A DNA stretch of 64,000 bases from an uncultured Lachnospiraceae bacterium (GTDB lineage Bacteria; Bacillota; Clostridia; Lachnospirales; Lachnospiraceae): positions 1 through 64,000 of the forward strand of contig CACYWQ010000005.1 in assembly GCA_902778165.1 (NCBI GenBank), written 5' to 3'. Positions within the stretch are counted from its first letter, which is position 1. Each line of letters opens with the position of its first letter. Below are positions 6,821-16,562 of the stretch, piece by piece. Below the pieces are notes generated by a model that did not search any database, was not told the origin of the DNA, and was given only the letters and a program-made list of their open reading frames with translations. Position numbers and translations under genes: made by a program.

Positions 6821-7672
6821 TTATTTAAGTATCTCTCCGATATCTCCGGACTTTATGATAAGGGGTGATAGTTCGTCGTAAGCTTTTGTAACCTTAAGGA
6901 TTTCCGAGACACGTTGGTTTATATCCTTTTTCTTAAGGCCGAATGTATTAAGACAGATACTGTGTATGCCGCATCTTAATGCGACAGCGACATCGCTCTC
7001 TATCTCATTGCCGACCATGACTGTCTCCTCGGGCTTAATCCCCTCTTCTGATATAAGTCTGTTCAGAAACTCCGGTTCCGGCTTCATCATGCCATAGTCT
7101 GAAGATATATATATCTTATCCAGGATATCCTGCAATCCGAAAGCTTCGATCTCAGGCATCGTGAATACTCTCTGCGCATTGGATAAGAGATAGAGACGGC
7201 AACCTTTATTCTTAAGAGACTTAAGTGTCTCTATAGTCTTGGGATATGGATGGACATATTCTCTTGATACAGTCCTGAAAAGATTGGCTGCTGCTGCGGC
7301 CCATTCACTGTCAGCGACCTTATTAAGCACGCCCTCGATATTTTCCTTGTACTGTCTTCGCAAAGTATCGACATCTAAGCCTGCGATCACAAGAGAGCAG
7401 GAATGGTGTTCGCCTCCTTCGAATAATAATCTGGCGAATACCCGCTCAATCTTTATCTCAGGTTTTTTGACACCGGTGAGAACGGACAGTCTCTGTCGCT
7501 CGCCCGCATCATAGAGAAAGAACGCATCCTTAAGAGGCTTCTGCTTCCACTCGCAACCGTATGCATTATAGAAGTCACGCATGATCTTCCATAATTCCTT
7601 ACTCTTCTCATCCGTATGAATATCAAGTAAAGTTCCGTATAGATCAAAAATGTAATTCTTATATTCGTTCAT
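6821..7672 (-). CDS. HAD-superfamily hydrolase, haloacid-dehalogenase-like
   Basis: A 283-residue cytosolic hydrolase. Motif I is FDLYGTLLD: the nucleophile Asp is present but the usual second Asp (DxD) is Tyr, as in L-2-haloacid dehalogenases (DAYGT). Motif II is LYLLSNAQ, the lysine is in YGMMKPEPEF, and motif III/IV is MVGNEIESDV. A helical cap lies between motifs I and II. The start at 7672 (MNEYKNYIF) is chosen because family proteins begin just before motif I; ATGs at 7684 and 7756 would add residues with no homology and no ribosome binding site is clear for any. Substrate not predictable. It is the only minus-strand gene in the window. Confidence 0.78.
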   Translation of the reverse strand: MNEYKNYIFDLYGTLLDIHTDEKSKELWKIMRDFYNAYGCEWKQKPLKDAFFLYDAGERQRLSVLTGVKKPEIKIERVFARLLFEGGEHHSCSLVIAGLDVDTLRRQYKENIEGVLNKVADSEWAAAAANLFRTVSREYVHPYPKTIETLKSLKNKGCRLYLLSNAQRVFTMPEIEAFGLQDILDKIYISSDYGMMKPEPEFLNRLISEEGIKPEETVMVGNEIESDVAVALRCGIHSICLNTFGLKKKDINQRVSEILKVTKAYDELSPLIIKSGDIGEILK

Positions 7673-7793
7673 ATCACATATCATAGCATTCAGCCGTAAC
7701 AGCCGCAAGTTCGTGTGGGCACGGGGCGAATAATAGTATATAATGAGTTTAGTCACGTTTTATCTGTCATAATCGGGAAAGAGTGGATACAGA

Positions 7794-10118
7794 GTGGGCA
7801 GAAGAAAGATAGATTCCAAATACATAGATGTTAATCTTACGCGTACGATAATAATATCTGCATTTTTGGCGATATATTGTATATATTTAAGTATCGATAA
7901 TTTCGTCAAAGGGACCAATATGGTAGGTTTCCTCGCGCTGTTCTGTTCTGTTATGACTGCTATTACCATGGTTTTATTATCTGTGTGTAAGTTCGGCAAG
8001 AAGCGTCGTAAGATTCTCATGCACAGTGCGATCATAATAATGTGTTTCGTATACTGGTTTACTTTCGGCGTGTTCCTGTATACAGGAGGTACCGGTGGTA
8101 CAAGTATATTCTTAATATTCTTAGCTGCTCCGGTAGGTTTCCTGTTCTTTAATCTGTTCTACGGATGTTTCTTTACATCGGTTCTTTTTATCGGAATGAC
8201 AATATATTTGTTCTCACCTCTTCATTTAATGGGATATCAATTCCCGGAATTATACTACAAGCGACTGCCGATCATGTATCTTGTGGAAGTAATTGTCTGT
8301 GCCATCGCTCAGTATGAGACCGATAAGGCTAAGATCAAGCAGGATATGGCGGTTGAAGAGGCAAGACGGGCAAGTGAGGTTAAGACGGACTTCCTTGCCA
8401 ATACAAGTCATGAGATTCGTACTCCCATTAATGCCGTACTTGGTATGAATGAAATGATACTTCGTGAGGTATCGACAGCAGAGAATATTTCAGATGATAA
8501 GCCGGAAGAGATTAAGAAATCCCTTGAGAAGATAGGAACCTACGCAGGCAATGTTGACAGCGCAGGTAATAATCTGTTGGCAATTATTAATGATATATTG
8601 GATTTTACCAAGATTGAAGAAGGCAAGATGGATATTGTTGAGGTAGAGTATCAGTTAAGCTCTATTCTTAATGATGTCAGCAATATGATCCACTTTAAGG
8701 CCAAGGAGAAGAACCTGGCATTTACCATGGAAGTTGATGAGAATATACCGGATTGCCTGTGGGGTGATGAAGTCAGAGTACGTCAGATCATTACGAACAT
8801 TCTCGGAAATGCCGTTAAGTATACCGATGAAGGAAGCGTATTATTTAAGGTTTACAGTGAGAAGGGTCCCAAGACGCCGGACGGACATAAGACTATTAAG
8901 CTAATAATGTCCGTTACGGATACGGGAATCGGAATTAAGGAAGATGATCTGAATAAGCTCTATGATAAGTTTGAGAGAATCAATCTCGAGAAGAACAGCA
9001 CAATAGAGGGAACCGGACTCGGTCTTGCAATCAGTCACAGATTACTTGATATGATGAACGGTATAATAGAAGTAGAGAGTGTCTACGGAAGAGGTTCTAC
9101 GTTTACTGTAACGATTCCTCAGAGAGTTGTTGCAGATGAGGCAATCGGTGATTACAAATCAAGATTTGCAAGACAACTTGAGGAGAGAAAGGACTACCGG
9201 GAGTCTTTCAAAGCACCTGCGGCTAAAGTGTTAATTGTCGACGACACGAAGATGAATCTTTTGGTAGTATGCGAATTCCTTAAGCAGACACAGCTTCAGA
9301 TAGATACCGCATGTAACGGAGTGGAAGCTGTAGGTAAGGCCAAGGAGAATAAATATGATGTGATCCTAATGGATCAGAGAATGCCTGAGATGGACGGAAC
9401 CGAAGCCATGCAGAGGATCAAGGCTGATGCTGACGGACCAAATAAGGATACACCGGTGATCTGTCTTACGGCCGATGCCGTAGTCGGAGCCAAGGAGAGG
9501 TATATATCTTGCGGATTCACCGATTATCTGACCAAGCCCATAGACAGTGAGGCTTTGGAGAAGATGTTAAGGAAATATCTTCCACTTAGCAAGGTAATAC
9601 TGATTAAGAAAGATAAGAAGACGGAGGATAAGACTCCTTCTGAGATTAAGTCTGACGATTCCAAGTCGACTTCCGATTCCAAATACGGCAAGCTTATAGA
9701 GATTGGTATAGATACGGACAAGGGTATATCCAACTGCGGAGGAGATGAAGGTTTCTATAATTCCATTCTTATGGAATATCTTGACAGCTCTGCCGAGAAG
9801 AAGGATAAGCTTAAGTCATACTTAGAGACCAAAGATCTTAAGAATTACGGAATACTTGTGCATGCTCTTAAGAGCACATCGGCAACCATAGGAGCAGCAC
9901 ACCTCTCATCTTTGGCGCTTGCACTTGAGAAGGCTGCCAAGGAAGACAATTATGAATTTATAAGCAGCAAACATGCTGAGGCAATGGCGGAATATGACAA
10001 ACTGCTTGAGAAGATTGAGCAGGTCGTCGAGGGCGAAGAGAACTCAGAATATGAGGTTGTTGAAGAGAACGGAATCATGGAATTCGCTCCGAAAGGCGAA
10101 CAGGGAGAGAGTGAGTGA
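7794..10118 (+). CDS. Hybrid histidine kinase with receiver and C-terminal Hpt domain
   Basis: A 774-residue membrane sensor with about six N-terminal membrane helices (residues 15-180) and no large extracellular domain. Then come a HisKA domain (H206 in NTSHEIRTP), a HATPase_c domain (GTGLGLAI), a receiver (D527 in LMDQRMPEMDG) and an Hpt domain (H690 in VHALKSTSATIG). All phosphorelay sites are present in one chain, so the protein can run the first three steps alone and needs only an external receiver. The GTG start at 7794 is preceded by AAAGAG. Its last four bases overlap the MFS gene. No response regulator lies next to it. Confidence 0.88.
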   Translation: MGRRKIDSKYIDVNLTRTIIISAFLAIYCIYLSIDNFVKGTNMVGFLALFCSVMTAITMVLLSVCKFGKKRRKILMHSAIIIMCFVYWFTFGVFLYTGGTGGTSIFLIFLAAPVGFLFFNLFYGCFFTSVLFIGMTIYLFSPLHLMGYQFPELYYKRLPIMYLVEVIVCAIAQYETDKAKIKQDMAVEEARRASEVKTDFLANTSHEIRTPINAVLGMNEMILREVSTAENISDDKPEEIKKSLEKIGTYAGNVDSAGNNLLAIINDILDFTKIEEGKMDIVEVEYQLSSILNDVSNMIHFKAKEKNLAFTMEVDENIPDCLWGDEVRVRQIITNILGNAVKYTDEGSVLFKVYSEKGPKTPDGHKTIKLIMSVTDTGIGIKEDDLNKLYDKFERINLEKNSTIEGTGLGLAISHRLLDMMNGIIEVESVYGRGSTFTVTIPQRVVADEAIGDYKSRFARQLEERKDYRESFKAPAAKVLIVDDTKMNLLVVCEFLKQTQLQIDTACNGVEAVGKAKENKYDVILMDQRMPEMDGTEAMQRIKADADGPNKDTPVICLTADAVVGAKERYISCGFTDYLTKPIDSEALEKMLRKYLPLSKVILIKKDKKTEDKTPSEIKSDDSKSTSDSKYGKLIEIGIDTDKGISNCGGDEGFYNSILMEYLDSSAEKKDKLKSYLETKDLKNYGILVHALKSTSATIGAAHLSSLALALEKAAKEDNYEFISSKHAEAMAEYDKLLEKIEQVVEGEENSEYEVVEENGIMEFAPKGEQGESE

Positions 10119-11338
10119 ACACTGATAAGAACATAAAGGGTATGTGGACATTAAGATATACACTGCTTAATTCGACATATTTTATAGCTTTCTGTACGGT
10201 ACATGCATATGCTGCAGTATATTTGCTTGCCAATGGGTTCACCAATACCGAAGTGGGAATCCTTCTTGCAATAGCCAACATTGTATCAGCTATATGCCAG
10301 CCGGCAATTGCCGGAGTGATAGATCGCCCGGGCCCCCTTACCAACAGATTATTTATATTGATATCGGTCATAACCATTCTGGCCGGTTCTGTTATTCTGT
10401 GGATGATTCCCTGCGGCAAAGCGGCGATATTCATAATTTATGCTCTTATCTATATGATTCAGTTCGCATATCAGCCCGTTATGACTGCCCTTTGTTTTGA
10501 GTATATGAAGGCCGGATGTGATATATACTACGGTCTTGCAAGAGGCTTAGGCTCGGCCAGTTTTGCCGTTACTGCGGCAATGATCGGAGGAGCGGTTGAG
10601 CGAAGCGGAGTAACGGTTCTTCTGATCGTCAACATTATTACGATGTTGCTATCTGCGATTCTGATTCTGACATTCAGACTTCCGAATAATGATAAAACTG
10701 CGAGCACTGAGCGCGATGCCATATCTGAAGATATTAAGCATGAGGAGATTCATAACAGCCTTTCATCATTCGCACATGCATATCCTGCATTTATGTTGTT
10801 CTTGGTGGGAACAATCTGTTTCTTCTTTGCACATAATATGATTAACGATTTCATGATTCAGATAATCCGTAATCTGGGCGGAGGAGAGACTGAACTTGGA
10901 TATGCCAATTTCCTGCAGGCTATATTGGAACTTCCCGTTATGGCTCTTATAGGATTGGTGCTTAAGAAGATATCGTCGGATAATCTGCTAATAATATCAG
11001 GATTCGCATTCTTTATTAAGATTCTGATACTCGTATTTACGGTAAATATGGCGATGATGTATGTAAGTCAGTCATTCCAGTTATTTGCCTATGCGGTATT
11101 TATTCCAGCGGCGGCTTACTACGTTAACAGTACGATGAGTGAGTATGATCAGGTTAAAGGACAGGCTTATGTAACGAGTGCGATTACGATAGGTGGCGTG
11201 TTCTCCAACCTTATAAGCGGAGTAATACTTGATAATGCCGGAATTACGCAGATGCTTGTTACCGGTACGATTGTATGTGCAATAGGCGTCATGATAGCTT
11301 GCTTTGCATTTAAGAAACTACCGCATAACAACGTTTAA
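10115..11338 (+). CDS. MFS transporter
   Basis: A 407-residue protein with about 12 membrane helices in two halves joined by a charged loop near residues 190-215 ([15 protein letters not shown]). The overall pattern, including the conserved [11 protein letters not shown] segment in the first half, resembles the MFS_1_like/LacY-type subgroup of major facilitators, which import sugars or nucleosides or export drugs. The GTG start overlaps the kinase stop (GTGA), and GGAGAGA precedes it, so the pair is translationally coupled. Substrate cannot be told from sequence. Confidence 0.8.
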   Translation: MNTDKNIKGMWTLRYTLLNSTYFIAFCTVHAYAAVYLLANGFTNTEVGILLAIANIVSAICQPAIAGVIDRPGPLTNRLFILISVITILAGSVILWMIPCGKAAIFIIYALIYMIQFAYQPVMTALCFEYMKAGCDIYYGLARGLGSASFAVTAAMIGGAVERSGVTVLLIVNIITMLLSAILILTFRLPNNDKTASTERDAISEDIKHEEIHNSLSSFAHAYPAFMLFLVGTICFFFAHNMINDFMIQIIRNLGGGETELGYANFLQAILELPVMALIGLVLKKISSDNLLIISGFAFFIKILILVFTVNMAMMYVSQSFQLFAYAVFIPAAAYYVNSTMSEYDQVKGQAYVTSAITIGGVFSNLISGVILDNAGITQMLVTGTIVCAIGVMIACFAFKKLPHNNV

Positions 11339-11352
11339 GAAAGGATATACGA

Positions 11353-12111
11353 ATGAAGAAATTCATATCATGGAATGTCAACGGATTAAGAGCCTGCAAG
11401 GAGAAGGGCTTTGAAGAGATATTTAGAAGCCTTGATGCCGATATCTTCTGCCTTCAGGAGACTAAACTCCAGAAGGGTCAGATAGATATGGCCTTTGACG
11501 GTTATTATGATTATTGGAATTACGCAGATAAGAAAGGATACTCAGGTACCGCGATTTTTACCAAGGAGCAGCCTCTTAACGTAACCTACGGAATCGGAAT
11601 AGATGTTCATGACCATGAGGGAAGGGTCATCACCCTTGAATATCCCGAGTACTATTTCATTACGGTGTACGTTCCCAATTCTCAGGATGAACTTAAGCGT
11701 CTTGATTACAGAATGACATTTGAGGATGATTTCTTGGCATATATCAAGAATCTTGAGAAGAGCAAACCCGTCATATACTGTGGTGATCTTAATGTGGCGC
11801 ATAAGGAGATAGACCTTAAGAATCCTAAGACCAATCGTCACAATGCGGGATTTACGGACGAAGAGAGAGGGAAATTTACGAATATTATAGACAGCGGATT
11901 TATCGATACGTTCAGATATTTCTATCCCGATAAAGAACAGATTTATTCCTGGTGGAGTTATCGATTCCATGCAAGAGAGAAGAATTCGGGCTGGCGCATA
12001 GACTATTTCATTACTTCGGGGTCGCTTGCGGATCGACTTAAAGACGCCAAGATACATACGGACATATTCGGCTCCGATCATTGTCCCGTGGAGTTGGATA
12101 TAGAGATATAG
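11353..12111 (+). CDS. xth: Exodeoxyribonuclease III
   Basis: A 252-residue DNA-repair nuclease of the exonuclease III/AP endonuclease family; it cuts at abasic sites and trims 3' ends. Motifs run in order: SWNVNGLRA with the metal-binding Asn, LQETKLQ with the catalytic Glu, [34 protein letters not shown] and the C-terminal SDHCPV with the catalytic Asp-His. Length is normal (about 250-270). AAAGGA lies before the ATG. It sits 3 bases upstream of the decarboxylase-like gene and heads the yaa-type operon here. Confidence 0.93.
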   Translation: MKKFISWNVNGLRACKEKGFEEIFRSLDADIFCLQETKLQKGQIDMAFDGYYDYWNYADKKGYSGTAIFTKEQPLNVTYGIGIDVHDHEGRVITLEYPEYYFITVYVPNSQDELKRLDYRMTFEDDFLAYIKNLEKSKPVIYCGDLNVAHKEIDLKNPKTNRHNAGFTDEERGKFTNIIDSGFIDTFRYFYPDKEQIYSWWSYRFHAREKNSGWRIDYFITSGSLADRLKDAKIHTDIFGSDHCPVELDIEI

Positions 12112-12114
12112 ATT

Positions 12115-13371
12115 ATGTTATTGGATGAATTGTTAAGACTTAGTACATCGGATGAGTATCCGATGCATATGCCTGGACATAAGAGACAGAATACGGGTTC
12201 TGCCCTTGATGGTGCTTACGCTGTGGATATCACGGAGATAGAGGGATATGACAATCTCTATGATGCACAGGGAATACTTGCGGATGCCATGAGTTATGCT
12301 TCTGAGTGCTATGACTGTCCTAATACATTCTATTTGGTGAATGGTGCAACAGGAGGAATACATGTAGCAATCCGTACTGTTGCCTCTATGTATGAGAATA
12401 ACCATCAAGGGAAAAAAGGAAGGATACTTATTGCATCGAATTGCCACAGATCTGTTAAGGCCGCAGCCGAACTGTCGGGACTTGACATTGATGTCATGGA
12501 AATCGGCAGGTTAGAAGGCATTAATATATTTGCCGCAGTATCACCGACTGTTGTAGAGAATAAACTTCTGAGTGCATCTACTGCCGGTTTAACTTATGCA
12601 GCGGTAATCATCACATCCCCCACGTATGAAGGAATCATATCAGATATAGAAGCCATAGCGAATGTGTGTCACAGATATGACACTATGCTCATTGTTGATG
12701 AGGCACACGGAGCGCATTTTGACCTAAGTGATAAGTATCCCTCGGGTGCCCTAAAATACGGTGCAGATATAGTAATACACAGCACACATAAGACTCTTGC
12801 GGCAATGACTCAGACGGCGCTGCTTCATGCACAGGGCAATATGGTTGACATAACTATGCTCAAGAAATACTGGACCATGCTCCAGACCAGTTCACCTTCC
12901 TATGTTCTTATGGCAAGCATAGATTTATCTCTTCATCATATTAAAGAGAATCCTGAGCTTATTGATAAGCATCTGTTGATGGTTAAAGATATGCGAAATA
13001 AGCTTGCGGATCTTAAGAATATGCACTTGCTTGTCCTTAAGGATACAGCATCTGATTCTGACATAACAGCACTTGATCCGTATAAGATTACGGTAATTAC
13101 GAAATCAGATATTGACGGATATACTCTTCAACGGATACTGCTTGATGACTATCACATACAATTGGAAATGGCTTCTGAGTCTTATATTCTCGGTATCACA
13201 ACTTATTCGGATACACAGGAAGGCTTAGAAAGATTCACGGATGCTTTGCTTGAAATAGATGACAGAATCTCGCAGAAATATTATAATAATGATACTACTC
13301 TAAAATTTCAATCACACAGAGGAAGCCGAACTGACAAGAGTGATCTGTACGCTCCGTGCATTCCAAGGTGA
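12115..13371 (+). CDS. Orn/Lys/Arg decarboxylase-family PLP enzyme (YaaO-like)
   Basis: A 418-residue fold-type I PLP protein of the short, YaaO-like subgroup: it lacks the N-terminal wing of the inducible decarboxylases. It has the substrate-binding MHMPGHKR near the N-terminus, the cofactor-binding NGATGGIH, SPTYEGI, the cofactor-contacting DEAHGAH, and K226 in STHKT as the PLP lysine. It may decarboxylate arginine, lysine or ornithine for polyamine synthesis, but the short members are mostly uncharacterised. It opens the block that matches B. subtilis yaaO-tmk-yaaQ-yaaR-holB-yaaT. No strong ribosome binding site is visible; translation may be coupled to xth, whose stop is 3 bases away. Confidence 0.83.
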   Translation: MLLDELLRLSTSDEYPMHMPGHKRQNTGSALDGAYAVDITEIEGYDNLYDAQGILADAMSYASECYDCPNTFYLVNGATGGIHVAIRTVASMYENNHQGKKGRILIASNCHRSVKAAAELSGLDIDVMEIGRLEGINIFAAVSPTVVENKLLSASTAGLTYAAVIITSPTYEGIISDIEAIANVCHRYDTMLIVDEAHGAHFDLSDKYPSGALKYGADIVIHSTHKTLAAMTQTALLHAQGNMVDITMLKKYWTMLQTSSPSYVLMASIDLSLHHIKENPELIDKHLLMVKDMRNKLADLKNMHLLVLKDTASDSDITALDPYKITVITKSDIDGYTLQRILLDDYHIQLEMASESYILGITTYSDTQEGLERFTDALLEIDDRISQKYYNNDTTLKFQSHRGSRTDKSDLYAPCIPR

Positions 13372-13388
13372 TTAAAGAGAGGAATGAA

Positions 13389-13979
13389 ATGGGAAAGATA
13401 TTCTGTCTGATGGGCAAGAGCGCATCGGGCAAGGACACAATATACAGGCAGCTTCTGCTGTCCGAAGAACTGAATCTTAAGAAGATCGTTCCTTATACGA
13501 CGCGTCCCATAAGAGAGAGAGAGAAAGACGGAGTTCAGTATTATTTCGTTGATGAGAATGAACTTAGAAGGCTTCAATCTGACAATAAGGTAATAGAATG
13601 CAGGTCTTATAATACCGTACATGGAGTATGGTATTATTTTACGGTGGATGACGATCAGGTTGATCTTAATCATGACAATTATCTGATTATCGGAACCCCG
13701 GAATCGTATATTTCAACAAGAGACTACTACGGAGAAGATAACGTCATACCGATATATATAGAGTTGGATGACGGTGTGAGATTACAGAGAGCGCTTAACA
13801 GAGAGAACGGACAGAAGACTCCCAGATACGAGGAGATGTGTCGCAGATTTCTTGCGGATTCTGAGGATTTCAGTGAGCAGAAGCTTGCATCGGCAGGTAT
13901 AAATAATCGATTCCCCAATGACGATCTGGCTGTGTGCATCAGGAATATTACGGACTATATGGTAAGTGTTACACAGTGA
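13389..13979 (+). CDS. Guanylate kinase-like nucleotide kinase in the tmk position
   Basis: A 196-residue P-loop kinase of the guanylate kinase fold: P-loop GKSASGKD (residues 9-16), GMP-binding-type YTTRPIREREKDGVQYYFV, and a lid region rich in Arg. The usual P-loop GPSGVGKGT is replaced by GKSASGKDT, and the middle of the protein diverges from housekeeping Gmk, so the substrate may differ. The start at 13389 follows AGAGAGG; an upstream ATG at 13356 would overlap the previous gene and lacks a site. In B. subtilis this operon slot holds thymidylate kinase (tmk), a different family. Confidence 0.8.
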   Translation: MGKIFCLMGKSASGKDTIYRQLLLSEELNLKKIVPYTTRPIREREKDGVQYYFVDENELRRLQSDNKVIECRSYNTVHGVWYYFTVDDDQVDLNHDNYLIIGTPESYISTRDYYGEDNVIPIYIELDDGVRLQRALNRENGQKTPRYEEMCRRFLADSEDFSEQKLASAGINNRFPNDDLAVCIRNITDYMVSVTQ

Positions 13980-14003
13980 TTGACATAGTGTCGGAGACAG
14001 CCT

Positions 14004-14444
14004 ATGGATATTAAGGTTAACAATCTAACACCCGTACAGCAGGTTGAGACGCCTAAGGAAGTGACACAGGCAGACGGAACATTTAAGTTCATGCTTGCCA
14101 GTCAGATTGAAGAGACCGAACTGCAGGAGAGATTGGCTTCCATGATGGAAGAGATTACCATGCAGGGCGATAAACTTGCCAAACATCGCGATATCAAGGA
14201 TATGCGTAAATACCGATCTTTGATCAAGGATTTTATGAACGAGATAATATCCAGATCACACGAATTCTCAAGAGAGAACTTCTTGGACAGGCGCGGCAGA
14301 CACAGGGTTTACGGAATAATCAGACTTGTTGATGAGACCCTTGATGAATTGGCTCAGGAACTGATGAAGGATGAGAAGGATAACATTGCAATCCTTGGCA
14401 AAATAGGGGAGATCAGGGGACTGTTGCTCGATATTTTCACATAA
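14004..14444 (+). CDS. yaaR: YaaR family protein (DUF327)
   Basis: A 146-residue, mostly helical soluble protein that matches DUF327/YaaR: a variable N-terminus, then an [15 protein letters not shown] helix, [20 protein letters not shown], and a [28 protein letters not shown] block followed by long helices. Function is unknown; the gene is conserved in operons with holB and ricT in many Firmicutes, and that synteny is kept here. The start lies after CGGAGACAG-type sequence. Confidence 0.85.
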   Translation: MDIKVNNLTPVQQVETPKEVTQADGTFKFMLASQIEETELQERLASMMEEITMQGDKLAKHRDIKDMRKYRSLIKDFMNEIISRSHEFSRENFLDRRGRHRVYGIIRLVDETLDELAQELMKDEKDNIAILGKIGEIRGLLLDIFT

Positions 14445-14496
14445 TCGGGACAAACCATTAAACGGTTTAAGGTTCATTCCCTACGGAGGTTGATAG

Positions 14497-15495
14497 ATGG
14501 CTAATTTCACAGACATTATCGGACAGAAGATGATTGTGGATCACATGAAGAATGTGATCGAGAACGATCAGGTTTCCCATGCATATATAATATCCGGCGA
14601 GAGATATGCCGGTAAGGAATTCATAGCAAATGTATTTGCCATGGCGCTTTTGTGTGAGCAGGAGGGTGTTGAACCCTGTAATGAATGCCACTCATGTAAG
14701 CAGGCTCTTACCAAGAATAATCCGGACATTATCTATGTGACACATGAGAAGCCCAATGTTATTGCGGTTGAAGATATCAGAGAGCAGGTGGGCGCAACCA
14801 TTTCGATCAAGCCCTATGCCGGTAAGCGTAAGATATATATAATAAGCGAAGCGGAGAAGATGAATAACAATGCACAGAATGCTTTGCTTAAGACTCTTGA
14901 GGAGCCACCGGAGTATGCCGTTCTTATCCTTCTTACGGATAATCTCGGAGCACTTCTGCCAACGATTCAGAGCAGATGCGTTGTCCTTAGCATGAAGCCT
15001 GCAGATGACAGACTTGTCAAGAAGTTCCTTATGGAAGAAGTGGGCATACCGGATTACAGGGCTGAGATATGCGCTGCATTTGCAAGAGGTAATATTGGTA
15101 AGGCTAAGATATTGGCCAGATCCGAAGAGTTCGATAAGATTAAAGACGATGCCATTGCCATGCTTAAGCATATCCATGAAATGGATATCAGCGAGCTTAA
15201 CCAGACCGTCAAGCAGATGAATGAATATAAGCTTGAGATAAGTGATTTCCTTGATATCATCGCCGTATGGTACAGAGATGCATTGTTATTTAAGGCGACC
15301 AATGATGCCAATCATCTGATATTCAGGGACGAGTTCCAGAATATTAAGAGAACGGCCTCAAGAAGTACTTACGAAGGAATTGAGAATATTCTTAAGGCGC
15401 TTGATAATGCTAAGTTAAGAATAGGTGCCAATGTAAGTTTCGACCTTACAATGGAGCTGCTGTTGCTCTCAATCAAAGAAAACAGCGATAACTAG
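14497..15495 (+). CDS. holB: DNA polymerase III delta-prime subunit
   Basis: A 332-residue AAA+ clamp-loader protein. The N-terminus reads IIGQKMIVDHMKNVI and SHAYIISGERYAGKEF, a P-loop-like loop without the full GxxxxGKT, as expected for delta-prime, which does not hydrolyse ATP. A zinc site is formed by four cysteines (LLCEQ..EPCNECHSCK). Sensor 1 region LLKTLEEPPEYA and the SRC motif (QSRCVVL), the arginine finger of clamp-loader subunits, are intact. CGGAGG precedes the ATG. It lies between yaaR and ricT as in B. subtilis. Confidence 0.93.
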   Translation: MANFTDIIGQKMIVDHMKNVIENDQVSHAYIISGERYAGKEFIANVFAMALLCEQEGVEPCNECHSCKQALTKNNPDIIYVTHEKPNVIAVEDIREQVGATISIKPYAGKRKIYIISEAEKMNNNAQNALLKTLEEPPEYAVLILLTDNLGALLPTIQSRCVVLSMKPADDRLVKKFLMEEVGIPDYRAEICAAFARGNIGKAKILARSEEFDKIKDDAIAMLKHIHEMDISELNQTVKQMNEYKLEISDFLDIIAVWYRDALLFKATNDANHLIFRDEFQNIKRTASRSTYEGIENILKALDNAKLRIGANVSFDLTMELLLLSIKENSDN

Positions 15496-15515
15496 TCACG
15501 TCAGAATGACGAGTT

Positions 15516-15573
15516 GTAAAATGAGGAAATAAGTGAGCAAGAGATTGCGAACGCCTTATTTTACATAAGGAGG
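15516..15573 (+). promoter_or_regulatory. Alternative hairpins over the ricT ribosome binding site
   Basis: GTAAAATGAGG (15516-15526) can pair with CCTTATTTTAC (15554-15564), leaving the AAGGAGG site (15567-15573) free. Alternatively CCTTAT (15554-15559) can pair with ATAAGG (15565-15570), covering half of that site. The two stems use the same bases and exclude each other. A short CGTCA/TGACG hairpin lies just upstream at 15499-15511. Confidence 0.5.
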
Positions 15574-15581
15574 TATATAGA

Positions 15582-16490
15582 TTGATGAAGAAGATTATAG
15601 GTGTAAGATTCCGTACTGCGGGTAAGATATATTTCTTTGATCCCAAGGATTATGACGTAAAGAGAGGAGACCATGTCATAGTAGAGACCGCCAGAGGCGT
15701 TGAATACGGAACGGTGGTCGGAGATCCCAAGGAAGTACCGGAAGAGGAGATAGTACAGCCGCTTAAAGAAGTAATCAGAATAGCGACGGATAAGGACGAC
15801 GAGCAGGAACTTAAGAATAAGGAGAAAGAGAAAGAAGCATTTAAGATTTGTCTTGAGAAGATAGCCAATCGCGGTCTTGAGATGAAATTAATAGATGCGG
15901 AATATACATTTGATAACAACAAAGTGTTGTTCTATTTCACAGCTGACGGAAGAGTCGATTTCAGAGAGTTGGTCAAGGATCTTGCAAGCGTATTCAGAAC
16001 AAGAATAGAGCTTAGACAGATCGGAGTCAGAGACGAGACCAAGATTCGCGGAGGCATAGGAATATGCGGAAGACCGTTATGCTGCCATGCACACTTATCC
16101 GATTTCATTCCGGTATCGATTAAGATGGCTAAGGAACAGAACCTGTCTCTTAATCCAACCAAGATATCCGGTGTATGCGGAAGACTTATGTGTTGCCTTA
16201 AACATGAGGAAGACACATATGAAGAGATCAATAAGAGATTACCGGGTATAGGAGATTATGTTACTACACCGGACGGGCTTAAGGGAGAAGTAACAAGCGT
16301 CAATGTCTTAAGAGAACTTGTTAAGGTAATAGTGGAATCCGGAGATGAGAAGGAGATCCATGAATACAAGGCGGAAGATCTTAAGTTTAAGAGAAGACAT
16401 CGTAAAGAGAAGCAGTTAACCAAAGAAGAGCTGCGAGAACTTAAGGAGTTGGAGAAGCAGGATAAGACGCAGGGTCTTGATGACGATTGA
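15582..16490 (+). CDS. ricT: RicT/PSP1 domain protein (YaaT)
   Basis: A 302-residue PSP1-domain protein matching RicT. The N-terminus KKIIGVRFRTAGKIYFFDP and GDHVIVETARGVEYG are family signatures. Two cysteine clusters, ICGRPLCCHAH and VCGRLMCCLKHEE, are the iron-sulfur ligands shared with RicA and RicF. The Y complex (RicA-RicF-RicT) partners RNase Y in maturing operon mRNAs and affects competence and sporulation in B. subtilis. The C-terminus is a lysine- and glutamate-rich tail. TTG 15582 sits eight bases after AAGGAGG and ATG 15585 eleven; either could be used. Confidence 0.9.
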   Translation: MMKKIIGVRFRTAGKIYFFDPKDYDVKRGDHVIVETARGVEYGTVVGDPKEVPEEEIVQPLKEVIRIATDKDDEQELKNKEKEKEAFKICLEKIANRGLEMKLIDAEYTFDNNKVLFYFTADGRVDFRELVKDLASVFRTRIELRQIGVRDETKIRGGIGICGRPLCCHAHLSDFIPVSIKMAKEQNLSLNPTKISGVCGRLMCCLKHEEDTYEEINKRLPGIGDYVTTPDGLKGEVTSVNVLRELVKVIVESGDEKEIHEYKAEDLKFKRRHRKEKQLTKEELRELKELEKQDKTQGLDDD

Positions 16491-16509
16491 CATTATACTT
16501 TTGAAGTTA

Positions 16510-16543
16510 AGCACGCAGCATAACAATCCTGCGTGCTTCTTAT
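16510..16543 (+). terminator. Terminator-like hairpin between ricT and the tRNA methyltransferase gene
   Basis: A perfect 9-base-pair stem AGCACGCAG/CTGCGTGCT with a ten-base loop is followed by TCTTATTAT, a weak T-rich tract. It may reduce read-through from ricT. Confidence 0.6.
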
Positions 16544-16562
16544 TATATTCGGAGGATGTGCA

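Noticed and set aside
11542-12081. A 179-codon minus-strand frame opposite exonuclease III
   Set aside because: Shadow of a well-supported gene with all catalytic motifs on the plus strand.
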